Shown piece by piece: positions 34,422 through 41,915 of a DNA stretch of 64,000 bases (position 1 is the first letter of the stretch; each line of letters starts with the position of its first letter). The notes beneath the pieces were generated by a model. The model was not told the origin of the DNA. It made no database searches and worked only from the letters and a program-made list of their open reading frames with translations. The stretch spans positions 1 through 64,000 of the forward strand of contig JBKQMB010000111.1 in the NCBI GenBank assembly GCA_052326605.1, written 5' to 3'. The translations under genes were made by a program, and so were the position numbers. Source of the stretch: Bog-756 sp052326605 (GTDB lineage: Bacteria; Actinomycetota; Acidimicrobiia; Acidimicrobiales; RAAP-2).

Positions 34422-35135
34422 TCAGGGCAGCGCGGCGATCAGCCAGGCTGCGACCGTGGAGGCATCTGGTGAGGTGCCACCCGCCGCCTCCACGAGGTCG
34501 ACCACACCGGCCACGGCGGCGGCGAGATCCGCCGTCGCTTCGTTCCGTTCGGCCTCGGGAAGATCCAAGAGGTCAACGAGCGGTGCCGGATCCCAACGGA
34601 GCACGCAGGCCCCGTGGAACCAGGCTCCGTGGCGATTCCGGCGTTGGGCGAGTCCCACGATCTTCCGCCCGTCCCCGGTGACCACCTCGCCGGTTCCGAC
34701 TCCTCCGAAGCAGACCAGCTTGGACCACCGGGTACACGCCACCGAGCCCTCCCTGTGGGTGGACAGCCCCTCGATGCCCGTGCGGCCGAGGGCAAAGGCC
34801 CACGCGCTTCCGATCCAGTCGAAGGCCCTCTCGACGTCAGCGTGCCAGAGTGGGTCGACGGAGGGGATCCAGACATCGATCCACACCGGGTCGTCGACGG
34901 TGACCAGCACGGCACCCCCACCCGATCGGCGCCGGGCCACCGAGATGCCCGCGGCGCCGGCCCGCCGGCGGTCGATGACCGACTCCGATTGCGTCGAGCC
35001 GAGCACGACGGCCGGAGCCGTCACCCTGCAGAGCGCCACCGCACGGACCCCCGGGGCAGCATCGACAGCCGGCCACGAGGCGTGGAGCTCCGATGCCGTC
35101 CCTTTCCGCTCGTCGATCCTCCAGCCACCGGCCAC
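34422..35135 (-). CDS. Lipoate--protein ligase/BPL_LplA-family protein
   Basis: 237 residues. VVLGSTQSESVIDRRRA, ISVARRRSGGGAVLVTVDDP (the RRxSGGGAV substrate loop) and DGRKIVGLAQRRNRHGAWFH (the catalytic Lys region) are the hallmarks of the lipoate/biotin ligase fold. By motif order it is closest to LplA-type enzymes that attach lipoate or octanoate to E2 and GcvH proteins, but a biotin- or octanoyl-transferase role cannot be ruled out. Start is GTG 35135. It is divergent from nothing in particular and lies alone between the mraZ promoter and the HNH gene on the same strand. Confidence 0.82.
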   Translation of the reverse strand: MAGGWRIDERKGTASELHASWPAVDAAPGVRAVALCRVTAPAVVLGSTQSESVIDRRRAGAAGISVARRRSGGGAVLVTVDDPVWIDVWIPSVDPLWHADVERAFDWIGSAWAFALGRTGIEGLSTHREGSVACTRWSKLVCFGGVGTGEVVTGDGRKIVGLAQRRNRHGAWFHGACVLRWDPAPLVDLLDLPEAERNEATADLAAAVAGVVDLVEAAGGTSPDASTVAAWLIAALP

Positions 35136-35243
35136 TGCGTCACACTCCCGTCGGGCTCTCTGCGGACCTCGGGATGGTACCGACGGGAACCGACGGCCGG
35201 CTCCGGTGGACGCCCCGGTCCGAGGACGTGGGTCCCCGGAGCC

Positions 35244-35858
35244 TCACGCCGTCAACTGGCCCCGATCGGATAGGGCGGGCCCGAGGTAGGTGCCCCACTC
35301 CTCGCCGGCCCCACCGCACAGGGCCAGCAGTTGCACCCGGTGCCGGGGGGCGACAGGTGTGCGGCGCAGGACCATCCCGGCCTCATTGGGCAGCCGGTCC
35401 TCCTTGCGTGTGTTGCAGCGCCGACAGGCCGCGACCACGTTCTCCCACGTGTGGGGACCTCCCTTGCTCCTGGGGATGACGTGGTCGAGGTTCTCGGCCA
35501 CCGACCCGCAGTACTGGCATCGTGAACCGTCACGGGCGAAGACAGTCCGGCGGTTGACCGCCACCCGGTAGTGGAGGGGGACGTGCACGTAGCGGACCAG
35601 CCGCACCACCGAAGGCTCCGGCACGCTCATCCGCTCGGCTCGGAACACCCGCTCGGTGGCATGGACGAGCTCGGCTTTGGTGTCGAGCACGAGGAGCACA
35701 GCCCGCCGCGACGAGACGATACCCAGTGGCTCGAACGTGGCATTGAGCACCAGGGCCCGCCGGGACGGGGACATGGGCGACCGCACCGGGTCGCCGACTT
35801 CGGGCGACGAGCTCTTGATCGACCCCCCCTTCACCCCGGCCTTCGCCCGTCGATCCAT
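35244..35858 (-). CDS. HNH endonuclease family protein
   Basis: 204 residues. The C-terminal part has a zinc-supported HNH fold: RCQYCGSVAENLDHVIPRSK (CxxC at 114-117 and the catalytic His of DHV), then WENVVAACRRCNTRKEDRLP (Asn140 and CxxC at 145-148). The N-terminal 35-110 region (ALVLNATFEPLGIVSSRRAV) is a conserved actinobacterial extension. These chromosomal single-copy HNH proteins are widespread in actinobacteria; their function is not settled, with DNA repair or housekeeping suspected. ATG 35858 is used; ATG 35774 and GTG 35885 are alternatives with equally weak ribosome-binding sites. Confidence 0.83.
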   Translation of the reverse strand: MDRRAKAGVKGGSIKSSSPEVGDPVRSPMSPSRRALVLNATFEPLGIVSSRRAVLLVLDTKAELVHATERVFRAERMSVPEPSVVRLVRYVHVPLHYRVAVNRRTVFARDGSRCQYCGSVAENLDHVIPRSKGGPHTWENVVAACRRCNTRKEDRLPNEAGMVLRRTPVAPRHRVQLLALCGGAGEEWGTYLGPALSDRGQLTA

Positions 35859-35913
35859 AGTTGCGGAAATTAGCCCGGCCGGCACGCGGCGTAGCGGTTC
35901 GTACCCCCGACGG

Positions 35914-36237
35914 TCACGATCGCCTCCCGTTCGTCAGGCGGGACGGCGCTGTGGAACGACACCATTCGAGGTAGGAGATCACATCCGGGGCCTGGGGGAC
36001 TGCGTCGGGGTTCCCGTATGCCGTGACCATCCGGAACGCCCACAGTCGGCTGTCCGGGAGCGGAAGGTGGGGTCCGGTCCGCCACCATCCCCCTGGGACG
36101 AGGCGACGGAGAGCGCAGAGCGCCGTCCACCACAGGTCCGGTCGGACGAGCACCGCCCGCACCACGACAGAACGGGCGCCGGCAGACGGGCCCGGGCTCG
36201 GGCCGGGGCTCGGGTTCGCAGCGGCGTCGTTCCTCAC
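35914..36237 (-). CDS. Small conserved hypothetical protein
   Basis: 107 residues from GTG 36237, which overlaps the ROK-kinase stop (GTGA). The core LVRPDLWWTALCALRRLVPG, then WWRTGPHLPLPD and MVTAYGN with a C-terminal ISYLEWCRS, resembles a small actinobacterial family of unknown function that I recall as RPxLWxTAxxxxxRLxPxGWW. It has no membrane segment. The overlap and the conserved-looking Trp-rich core support it as a real gene coupled to the kinase. Confidence 0.68.
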   Translation of the reverse strand: MRNDAAANPSPGPSPGPSAGARSVVVRAVLVRPDLWWTALCALRRLVPGGWWRTGPHLPLPDSRLWAFRMVTAYGNPDAVPQAPDVISYLEWCRSTAPSRLTNGRRS

Positions 36238-37148
36238 GGCGCCTCCCCGTGATGGGGCGCCGCGGCCACGGAGCGTCGGCCGACCGCCGCCGCTCCGGTC
36301 AACGGCCCGTCGGCGCCCAGCCCTGCCGGGACGATCCGGGTGGACCGCGAGAAGTCGAGGCGACACCGGAGGTCGACCTCCTCCTGGGCGGCATCGAAGA
36401 ACACCGCACCGAATCCGAGGGCCACCGAGCCGGCCACCACGGCAAGATCGAGATCGAGCAGGTTGGCCACCGATGCCGCAGCCCGCCCGACCAACGTCCC
36501 CGTCCGCCGGCGGACCTCGTCGGAGGCCTCCGACGCGGGGACGCCCGCCGCCACTTCGATCGACGAGCCGGAGGCCTCGGCCTCGAGGCACCCGCGTCCG
36601 CCGCACACACACGCCCTGCCTTGCGGCTCGACGACGACATGCCCGATGTGACCGGCATTGCCGGCGCGACCGTCGAGAAGCCGGTTGTCGAGCACGATCC
36701 CCCCGCCGACCCCCGTGGACACGACGATGGCCAGGTAGTCGGACACACCCCGGGCAGCGCCGAGCCACCCCTCCCCGAGGGCCAGCGCCTTGGCATCATT
36801 GTCCACGGCAACGGGGAGCCCCACCAGTTCGGTCAGGCGGTTACGGAGCGGAAAGCCGCGCCACGCGCCGATGTTCAGCGGGCTCACGGCCACACCCCCC
36901 CGCTGCATCGGACCGCCGCATCCGACGCCGCAGACGACCGGTTGGAGCGGCGTCGCGGAGAGGACCCGGCCGATGACAGCGGCCAAGGCCCCGAATACCT
37001 GCTCCGGATCCTCGGAGGACGGTGTGTCGACCCGGGCCTGATCGAGCAGCCGGCCCGCGCCGTCCACCACCGCTGCCGCCAACTTGGTGCCGCCGATGTC
37101 CACCGCCAGCACCACTGGTGCGTCGTCGGAGAGGAGTGCCGCGCTCAT
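36234..37148 (-). CDS. ROK family sugar kinase (glucokinase-like)
   Basis: 304 residues. AVDIGGTKLAAAVVDGAGRL is the phosphate-1 loop, AVDNDAKALALGE holds the catalytic Asp, VVSTGVGGGIVLDNRLLDG is the phosphate-2 loop, and GHIGHVVVEPQGRACVCGGRGCLEAEASG is the ROK zinc motif with the CxCGxxGCxE pattern. It phosphorylates glucose or another hexose in the cytoplasm. ATG 37148 starts MSAALLSDDAPVVLAVDIGG. It lies 46 bp after the DUF3040 gene. Confidence 0.9.
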   Translation of the reverse strand: MSAALLSDDAPVVLAVDIGGTKLAAAVVDGAGRLLDQARVDTPSSEDPEQVFGALAAVIGRVLSATPLQPVVCGVGCGGPMQRGGVAVSPLNIGAWRGFPLRNRLTELVGLPVAVDNDAKALALGEGWLGAARGVSDYLAIVVSTGVGGGIVLDNRLLDGRAGNAGHIGHVVVEPQGRACVCGGRGCLEAEASGSSIEVAAGVPASEASDEVRRRTGTLVGRAAASVANLLDLDLAVVAGSVALGFGAVFFDAAQEEVDLRCRLDFSRSTRIVPAGLGADGPLTGAAAVGRRSVAAAPHHGEAP

Positions 37149-37194
37149 GGCCGGCCCGACCACTCCCCCAGGAGATGTCGACGCAGCAGACGGA

Positions 37195-37569
37195 TCAGTC
37201 GTCGCGGTGGAAGCGACCACGGATCCAGTCGCGAGGATCGCGGGCGGTGCTTCCGAGATTGCGGCTGTGGAGTGAACGCGAAATGTCGTCGATACCCGCC
37301 TTGCCCATCCGTCGGGCGTTGTTGGCGAACACCACTCCCGACAGGAACATCACCACGACGCCCACGAATCCCAGGAATACGGAGGTCGAGAAGGTGAAGA
37401 ACATGAAGACCAGCGCGGCCAGGAAGACAAGTGCGGACCAGATGCAGTACCGCCCCGCATGCCGGTACACCGTCTCGGACCGCACCCGCTCCGCGAAGTC
37501 GGGATCCTCGTGGTAGAGGGACTGCTCCAGCTCATGCAGAATGCGTTGTTCGTGCTCAGACAGCGGCAA
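37195..37569 (-). CDS. DUF3040 family membrane protein
   Basis: 124 residues. PLSEHEQRILHELEQSLYHE is the DUF3040 signature at the N-terminus, followed by DPDFAERV and two transmembrane helices (about 45-62 and 66-84). The C-terminal 40 residues are soluble. The family is restricted to actinobacteria and has no assigned function. TTG 37569 is the start, with GGAGGG nine bases upstream. The upstream gap to dinB carries a tandem 16-bp repeat. Confidence 0.85.
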   Translation of the reverse strand: MPLSEHEQRILHELEQSLYHEDPDFAERVRSETVYRHAGRYCIWSALVFLAALVFMFFTFSTSVFLGFVGVVVMFLSGVVFANNARRMGKAGIDDISRSLHSRNLGSTARDPRDWIRGRFHRDD

Positions 37570-37680
37570 CGTCTCGTTCCCTCCACCCGTCGTTGAACCC
37601 AGGAGTGATCACCAATCTCATCCTCGCGCAACCTTCACCGGAAAACATCGCACATCCGAAGGATCGGAACGCACGGGGCG

Positions 37681-37712
37681 CCACTTGATCGCCAATCCAC
37701 TTGATCGCCAAT
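37681..37712. repeat. Tandem 16-bp direct repeat
   Basis: CCACTTGATCGCCAAT occurs twice, head to tail (37681-37696 and 37697-37712), followed by an AT-rich stretch (TTAACACCATATTACAAGG). It lies in the 153-bp gap between the dinB end and the DUF3040 start, about 110-140 bp upstream of the latter. It could be a pair of operator sites. Confidence 0.75.
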
Positions 37713-37722
37713 TAACACCATA

Positions 37723-39207
37723 TTACAAGGTCCCCCGGCTCTCGCCATCGGATTCAGGGGGGTTCGGTGCAGCTGGGCCCCATTGGGCCTCCCCCCGACG
37801 CCGGATCCCCGGCCCACCGGATCCCACCAGTGATGCCGGTCCCACCGAGGTTCCCCCGTACCGGGCACGGATGGCGTCGATCGCCGCAGTGACCGAGCCC
37901 CAGGACTCCTGGAGCCGCTCCGCCTCTTCATGGGCCCGAGCCAGCCGATCCTCCGCATCGGGCCCCTCCAGCCGTGACGGTCCACCAGCGGCGACACCAT
38001 CATGGTCGGGGCCCCGGCCGGTCGCGCCCGGATGGCCCGGCCCCGGTCGGACGTCGTTCCGGTCCGCGCCGTCGCCACCGAGGTCGAGGCTCAACTGTGT
38101 CCCCACCTCGGGATCGGCGAATCCCGACAGGCTGACTCCGAGCAGTCGGACGCCTTGGGCGAGCTCCACCGAGTCGAGCAGGGCCGCGGCCACGGCTCCG
38201 ATGGCCTGCGAGGCATCGACCGGCGCCGCCATCGAGTGAGACCTCGTGATCAGCGAGAAGTCCGCGAAGCGGAGCTTCACGGTGATGGTCCGGGCAGCCA
38301 GCCGGGACCCGCGGAGATTCGTGGCCGAGGCATCCACCATCCGCAGCAGATGGCGGCGCAGGTCGTCGCGGTTCCAGAGGTCCGATGCGAACGTCTCCTC
38401 GTGCCCGATCGACTTGGCGGCGTGGTCCGCCACCACCGGACGCAGATCCTCCCCGCGGGAGAGCGCGGCCAGGTGGGCCCCCGCCGCTGCTCCCAGGTAG
38501 CGCTCCAGCGTGCGGGGAGGCAGTGCGGCGATCTCCCCCACCGTCTGTACCCCCAGGGCGTTGAGCCGACGTCCGGTGACCGGCCCGACACCCCACAGCG
38601 CCCGGATGGGCAGGGGATGGAGGAACGCGAGCTCCTCGTCGCCCGGGACCACCACCACGCCGGCGCCCGGCTCGATACCGGAGGCCGTCGCCTTCGGCTT
38701 GGCAACCTTCGAGGCCAACTTGGCCATCAGCTTGGAACGTCCCACTCCGACCGAGCAGGTGAGGCCGAGATCATCGACCACTCTGCGGCGAATCGCCGCA
38801 GCGATGGAAGGTCCGTCCCCGAGCAGCTGTTGCGACCCGGTCACGTCCAGGAACGCCTCGTCGAGGGAGATCCCCTCGACCAACGGCGTCACCGACTCGA
38901 AGATGGCGTGCAGCTTTGCGCTCTCCTCCACATAGCGGTGGTATCGGCCGTCGACGAACACCGCGGCGGGGCAGAGCCGGCGCGCCACCGAGGAGGGCAT
39001 GGCCGAGTGCACGCCGAACCTCCGCGCCTCGTAGGTGCAGGCTGCCACCACACCCCGCCGGCCGCTTCCCCCCACGATGACGGGCAGCCCGGCCAGCGAG
39101 GGATCATCGAGCACCTCGACCGAGGCAAAGAACGCGTCCATGTCGACGTGGAGGATCACCCGGTCGGCGGTCCCGCCATTGGTGGCAGCGGAGGGATCTC
39201 CGCGCAT
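37723..39207 (-). CDS. dinB: DNA polymerase IV (Y family)
   Basis: 494 residues. HVDMDAFFASVE (Asp22, Asp24), the palm motif SLDEAFLDV (Asp116, Glu117) and GVGRSKLMAKLASKVAKP are all conserved, as are the HhH segment LWGVGPVTGRRLNALGV and the little-finger domain. TQLSLDL near 375 fits the beta-clamp-binding motif. About 110 Gly/Pro/Asp-rich residues follow it, longer than usual. ATG 39207 is chosen; GTG 39237, with GGAGG upstream, is an alternative overlapping the LmbE stop. It performs error-prone translesion synthesis; no LexA box is seen directly before it. Confidence 0.93.
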   Translation of the reverse strand: MRGDPSAATNGGTADRVILHVDMDAFFASVEVLDDPSLAGLPVIVGGSGRRGVVAACTYEARRFGVHSAMPSSVARRLCPAAVFVDGRYHRYVEESAKLHAIFESVTPLVEGISLDEAFLDVTGSQQLLGDGPSIAAAIRRRVVDDLGLTCSVGVGRSKLMAKLASKVAKPKATASGIEPGAGVVVVPGDEELAFLHPLPIRALWGVGPVTGRRLNALGVQTVGEIAALPPRTLERYLGAAAGAHLAALSRGEDLRPVVADHAAKSIGHEETFASDLWNRDDLRRHLLRMVDASATNLRGSRLAARTITVKLRFADFSLITRSHSMAAPVDASQAIGAVAAALLDSVELAQGVRLLGVSLSGFADPEVGTQLSLDLGGDGADRNDVRPGPGHPGATGRGPDHDGVAAGGPSRLEGPDAEDRLARAHEEAERLQESWGSVTAAIDAIRARYGGTSVGPASLVGSGGPGIRRRGEAQWGPAAPNPPESDGESRGTL

Positions 39208-39229
39208 CGCCGGCCCCGCTCCCGACCGC

Positions 39230-39940
39230 TCACCCACCGAGGCGCAACCTCCGGAACCCTTCGGCAAAGGGAACACCCGCCTGCCGGCCCGCTTCCTCGG
39301 CACCACGCGTCACCGCGGCGGCGGCCCACTCCACACCGTCGGGGAACTGGCTGCGATGGCACCCGACCGCTTCGCCCTTGACGTCCACCGTCCCCGAGAT
39401 GTCGACCCAGACGTCGGGCTCGAGTGTCCCCGACAGGAGCACGGTGCCCACCTGGTGGCCGGGCCCGGCGGAGGGGAAGTAGAGCGGCAGCGCCGCGGCC
39501 GGGGCCACGGCGTCGAGCACCGCCAAGCCGAGGACGCGGTGATCACGGTGGTTGAAGTACCCCTGGCCGAAGAAGATCGCGGTGGGGTCGGGGCACAGCA
39601 CGACCTCGGGTCGGAGCCGGCGCACCGTCGCCACCAACAGCTCGCGGAACTCATGATCGTCGCCCAGTTCGCCGTCGGGGTACCCGAGGAGCTCCTGGCC
39701 GGACAGCCCGATCACTGCACCGGCCTCGGCAGCCTCAGCGGCCCGCTGCACCGCCAGTGCCCGAGGATCGACGTCGGGATCCATCGTGCCCTTGCCTCCA
39801 TCGGTGCACAACAGGACCCGTACCTCGCACCCCGCCTGGGCCCAGGCGGCCAGCGTCCCCCCGCAGGACACGTCGGGATCGTCCGGATGGGCGTAGATCG
39901 CCAGTGCAATCGTCGGCACGTCGGCAAGGAGCTCGGCCAT
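39230..39940 (-). CDS. PIG-L/LmbE-family N-acetylglucosaminyl deacetylase
   Basis: 236 residues. YAHPDDPDVSCGGTLAAWAQ has the zinc motif AHPDD (17-21), and NHRDHRVLGLAVLDAV holds the third zinc ligand. The family includes MshB and Mca of mycothiol metabolism, which would suit an actinobacterium, but length and sequence do not allow a choice. ATG 39940 lies 3 bp after the nrdR stop, so the two are co-transcribed. Confidence 0.88.
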   Translation of the reverse strand: MAELLADVPTIALAIYAHPDDPDVSCGGTLAAWAQAGCEVRVLLCTDGGKGTMDPDVDPRALAVQRAAEAAEAGAVIGLSGQELLGYPDGELGDDHEFRELLVATVRRLRPEVVLCPDPTAIFFGQGYFNHRDHRVLGLAVLDAVAPAAALPLYFPSAGPGHQVGTVLLSGTLEPDVWVDISGTVDVKGEAVGCHRSQFPDGVEWAAAAVTRGAEEAGRQAGVPFAEGFRRLRLGG

Positions 39941-39943
39941 GCC

Positions 39944-40417
39944 TCAGCCCTCGTGTCGCTTGGGGGCGGTGGTCTTGGTCAGTAGTCCCACCTCGCGCCG
40001 GAAGTCGTCCACGCCCTCGAACCCTTTGTAGACACTGGCGAAGCGCAGATAGGCCACCTCGTCGAGGGAGCGGAGACGCTCGAGCACCGCCAGGCCCACC
40101 CGCTCGGAAGTGGGCTCTGATCCATCCTCGCGCAGAGCGTCCTCGACCTGCTGGGCCACCGTCTCGAGCTGTTCCTCGGTCACCGGTCGGTTCTTCGTCG
40201 CCGAGCGGAGCCCGTCGATCACCTTCCCACGATCGAACGGCTGCCGCACACCGGAGCGCTTGACCACCATCAGGGGCACCTCGTCGATCCGCTCGAAGGT
40301 GGTGTAGCGATGCCCGCAGCAGGCGCACTCACGCCGACGCCTGATGGCGGCACCATCCTCGGCCACCCGGGAATCGACCACGCGGTCGTCGTCAGCCAGG
40401 CACCATGGACAACGCAC
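39944..40417 (-). CDS. nrdR: Transcriptional repressor NrdR
   Basis: 157 residues. The N-terminal zinc ribbon MRCPWC and RRECACCGHRYTTFER (Cys3, Cys6, Cys31, Cys34) is followed by the ATP-cone domain (VVKRSGVRQPFDRGKVIDGL). NrdR senses ATP/dATP and represses ribonucleotide reductase genes by binding paired NrdR boxes. GTG 40417 is the start. It lies 82 bp after the LysM gene; lexA-LysM-nrdR is the order I recall in Mycobacterium. Confidence 0.96.
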   Translation of the reverse strand: MRCPWCLADDDRVVDSRVAEDGAAIRRRRECACCGHRYTTFERIDEVPLMVVKRSGVRQPFDRGKVIDGLRSATKNRPVTEEQLETVAQQVEDALREDGSEPTSERVGLAVLERLRSLDEVAYLRFASVYKGFEGVDDFRREVGLLTKTTAPKRHEG

Positions 40418-40499
40418 GGTACGAGGCTAGTGCCCATCGCATCCGTCCACTCCGACCGTCCGTGCCTGCCGGCCGGCCCGTACACCGCCCTGTCCAGGG

Positions 40500-40982
40500 T
40501 CAGGGGAGCACGATCCGTTCCCCGGGGACCACCGTCTCCGATCCCGTCCGAGCGGCGAGCCGGGCCACCAGCGCCCGGGGATCTCCGGTCGGATCCACTC
40601 GCTGTGCAATCGACCACAAGGAGTCCCCGGGCTGCACGGTGTACGCGATCGGGTGACTGTTCCCCGCCAAGGCTGAACCGGCGGCGTGGGAGCTACCACC
40701 GGTTCCGCCCAGCGGAAGAGCCAATCCGACCAGCAACAGTCCCATCAGCGCCAACATCGCGCGCCGTCGCCGGACAGCGGGAGAGGTACTCCTCCGTCCC
40801 CTCCCGACCGGGCGTCGCTCCGGTAACCCAGTCAGAGGGAGGGCGTACGCCTCGCGACCCTCCGTCGCGCCACCGGCGTACTGCGCCTCGCCGGTCGGTG
40901 CCACCAGACGCAACGGGGGTCGAGCCTCGGTAGGTGCCGGGTCGGGGGCGCAGGACAGTGAGTCCAGCAGGAGGGAGCTCAT
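40500..40982 (-). CDS. TM+LysM protein, candidate SOS division inhibitor (YneA/ChiZ-like)
   Basis: 160 residues: a 75-residue basic, disordered N-terminus, one transmembrane helix (about 78-95, LALMGLLLVGLALPLGG) and a C-terminal LysM domain (YTVQPGDSLWSIAQRVDPTG). It is divergent from lexA across four LexA-box-like sites. The same layout is known for B. subtilis YneA and mycobacterial Rv2719c (ChiZ), SOS-induced proteins that block septation. I therefore infer a damage-induced division brake with a periplasmic, wall-binding LysM. ATG 40982 is used; catalytic hydrolase residues are not evident. Confidence 0.82.
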   Translation of the reverse strand: MSSLLLDSLSCAPDPAPTEARPPLRLVAPTGEAQYAGGATEGREAYALPLTGLPERRPVGRGRRSTSPAVRRRRAMLALMGLLLVGLALPLGGTGGSSHAAGSALAGNSHPIAYTVQPGDSLWSIAQRVDPTGDPRALVARLAARTGSETVVPGERIVLP

Positions 40983-41038
40983 CGGGTGGACCTCCGTGTC
41001 TGTGCCGATCCGACGGTCGCATTCGCGCTTCGGATCAT

Positions 41039-41052
41039 CGAACCTGTGTTCG
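41039..41052. promoter_or_regulatory. LexA (SOS) box 1
   Basis: CGAACCTGTGTTCG is a perfect CGAAC-N4-GTTCG palindrome, the actinobacterial/Gram-positive LexA box. It is closest to the LysM gene, 57 bp upstream of its start. Confidence 0.8.
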
Positions 41053-41071
41053 CCATGGCGACATCTCACCA

Positions 41072-41085
41072 CGAACACCTGTTCG
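41072..41085. promoter_or_regulatory. LexA (SOS) box 2
   Basis: CGAACACCTGTTCG, again a perfect CGAAC-N4-GTTCG palindrome, 33 bp from box 1. Confidence 0.8.
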
Positions 41086-41101
41086 GTGTCAACCCGTTTG
41101 T

Positions 41102-41115
41102 CGAACGAATGTTTG
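41102..41115. promoter_or_regulatory. LexA (SOS) box 3, imperfect
   Basis: CGAACGAATGTTTG has one mismatch (GTTTG for GTTCG). It overlaps the predicted -35 element of lexA, 30 bp from box 2. Confidence 0.65.
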
Positions 41116-41141
41116 CTTTTGGGGGTTCGGGCCGGTACGGT
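41112..41141 (+). promoter_or_regulatory. lexA promoter
   Basis: TTTGCT (41112-41117), an 18-bp spacer and TACGGT (41136-41141). Box 3 overlaps the -35 element and box 4 the likely start site near 41148, as expected for autorepression. Confidence 0.5.
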
Positions 41142-41145
41142 CGTG

Positions 41146-41159
41146 CAAACAGACGTTCG
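41146..41159. promoter_or_regulatory. LexA (SOS) box 4, imperfect
   Basis: CAAACAGACGTTCG has one mismatch in the left half. It lies 34 bp upstream of the lexA ATG. Confidence 0.6.
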
Positions 41160-41192
41160 TCGACAGCCCTGCCGAGCAGACCAAGGAGTGTC

Positions 41193-41822
41193 ATGGCCCA
41201 GGTACTCAGCACCAAGCGCAAACAGATTCTGGACTGCATCTCCGAGTCGGTCAGGGATCGTGGCTACCCACCCTCGGTGCGCGAGATCGGTGAGTCGGTG
41301 GGGCTCACCTCGTCGTCGACGGTCCACGCCCACCTGGCCGTGCTCCAGCGGGAGGGGTACCTCCGACGGGACCCCACGAAGCCCCGGGCGATCGAGGTCT
41401 GCTACGACCCCTCGTCCAAGGTGATCATGGACGCACGCCCCATCCGCCACGTGCCGCTGGTCGGTGACGTGGCCGCCGGCACCGGTGTCCTCGCACAGGA
41501 GAACGTGGAGGAGCTCTACCCGCTGCCCGAGGACTTCACCGGCACCGGATCATTGTTCATGCTGAAGGTGCGGGGTGACTCGATGGTCGGCGCGGGGATC
41601 GTCGACGGTGACTTCGTGGTCGTCCGCCAACAGCCCGACGCGGAGCGCGGGGACATCGTGGTGGCGGGGATCCCCGACGAGGAGGCGACGGTCAAGCAGT
41701 TCTCCCTACGGGATGGAGTCGTGGTCCTCACCCCCGCCAACGACAGCCTATCCCCCATGGAGTTCGACCCCTCAGAAGTCACCATCTACGGCAAGGTGGT
41801 CACCGTACTCCGTCGTCTCTGA
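41193..41822 (+). CDS. lexA: SOS repressor LexA
   Basis: 209 residues. An N-terminal winged helix (KRKQILDCISESVRDRGYPP, SVREIGESVGLTSSSTVHAH) is followed by the self-cleavage site VAAG (Ala95-Gly96) and the Ser/Lys dyad: GDSM (Ser130) and ATVKQF (Lys168). RecA filaments trigger autocleavage. ATG 41193 has AAGGAG four to five bases upstream and is preferred over a longer frame that would run through the operator region. It is the only plus-strand gene in this part of the window and converges with dapE. Confidence 0.97.
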   Translation: MAQVLSTKRKQILDCISESVRDRGYPPSVREIGESVGLTSSSTVHAHLAVLQREGYLRRDPTKPRAIEVCYDPSSKVIMDARPIRHVPLVGDVAAGTGVLAQENVEELYPLPEDFTGTGSLFMLKVRGDSMVGAGIVDGDFVVVRQQPDAERGDIVVAGIPDEEATVKQFSLRDGVVVLTPANDSLSPMEFDPSEVTIYGKVVTVLRRL

Positions 41823-41915
41823 CCGGCGGGGCCGGACGGAGCCGCTTCCCGCAGCCGGAGGGACACCTGTGGACCGGGACGTTCCCGCTTCGGAGATCCC
41901 TACCCCGACAGCTGC

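Noticed and set aside
34422..35135. Calling the lipoate-ligase-like protein BirA
   Set aside because: The RRRSGGGAV and KIVGLAQRR motifs fit LplA-type proteins better and no DNA-binding domain is attached.
37681..37712. 16-bp tandem repeat as an attachment site or insertion-sequence duplication
   Set aside because: The copies are directly adjacent with nothing between them and no integrase or transposase is nearby.
40986..41192. N-terminal extension of LexA from GTG 40986
   Set aside because: It would translate through the promoter and LexA boxes; ATG 41193 has a good ribosome-binding site and the family-typical start.
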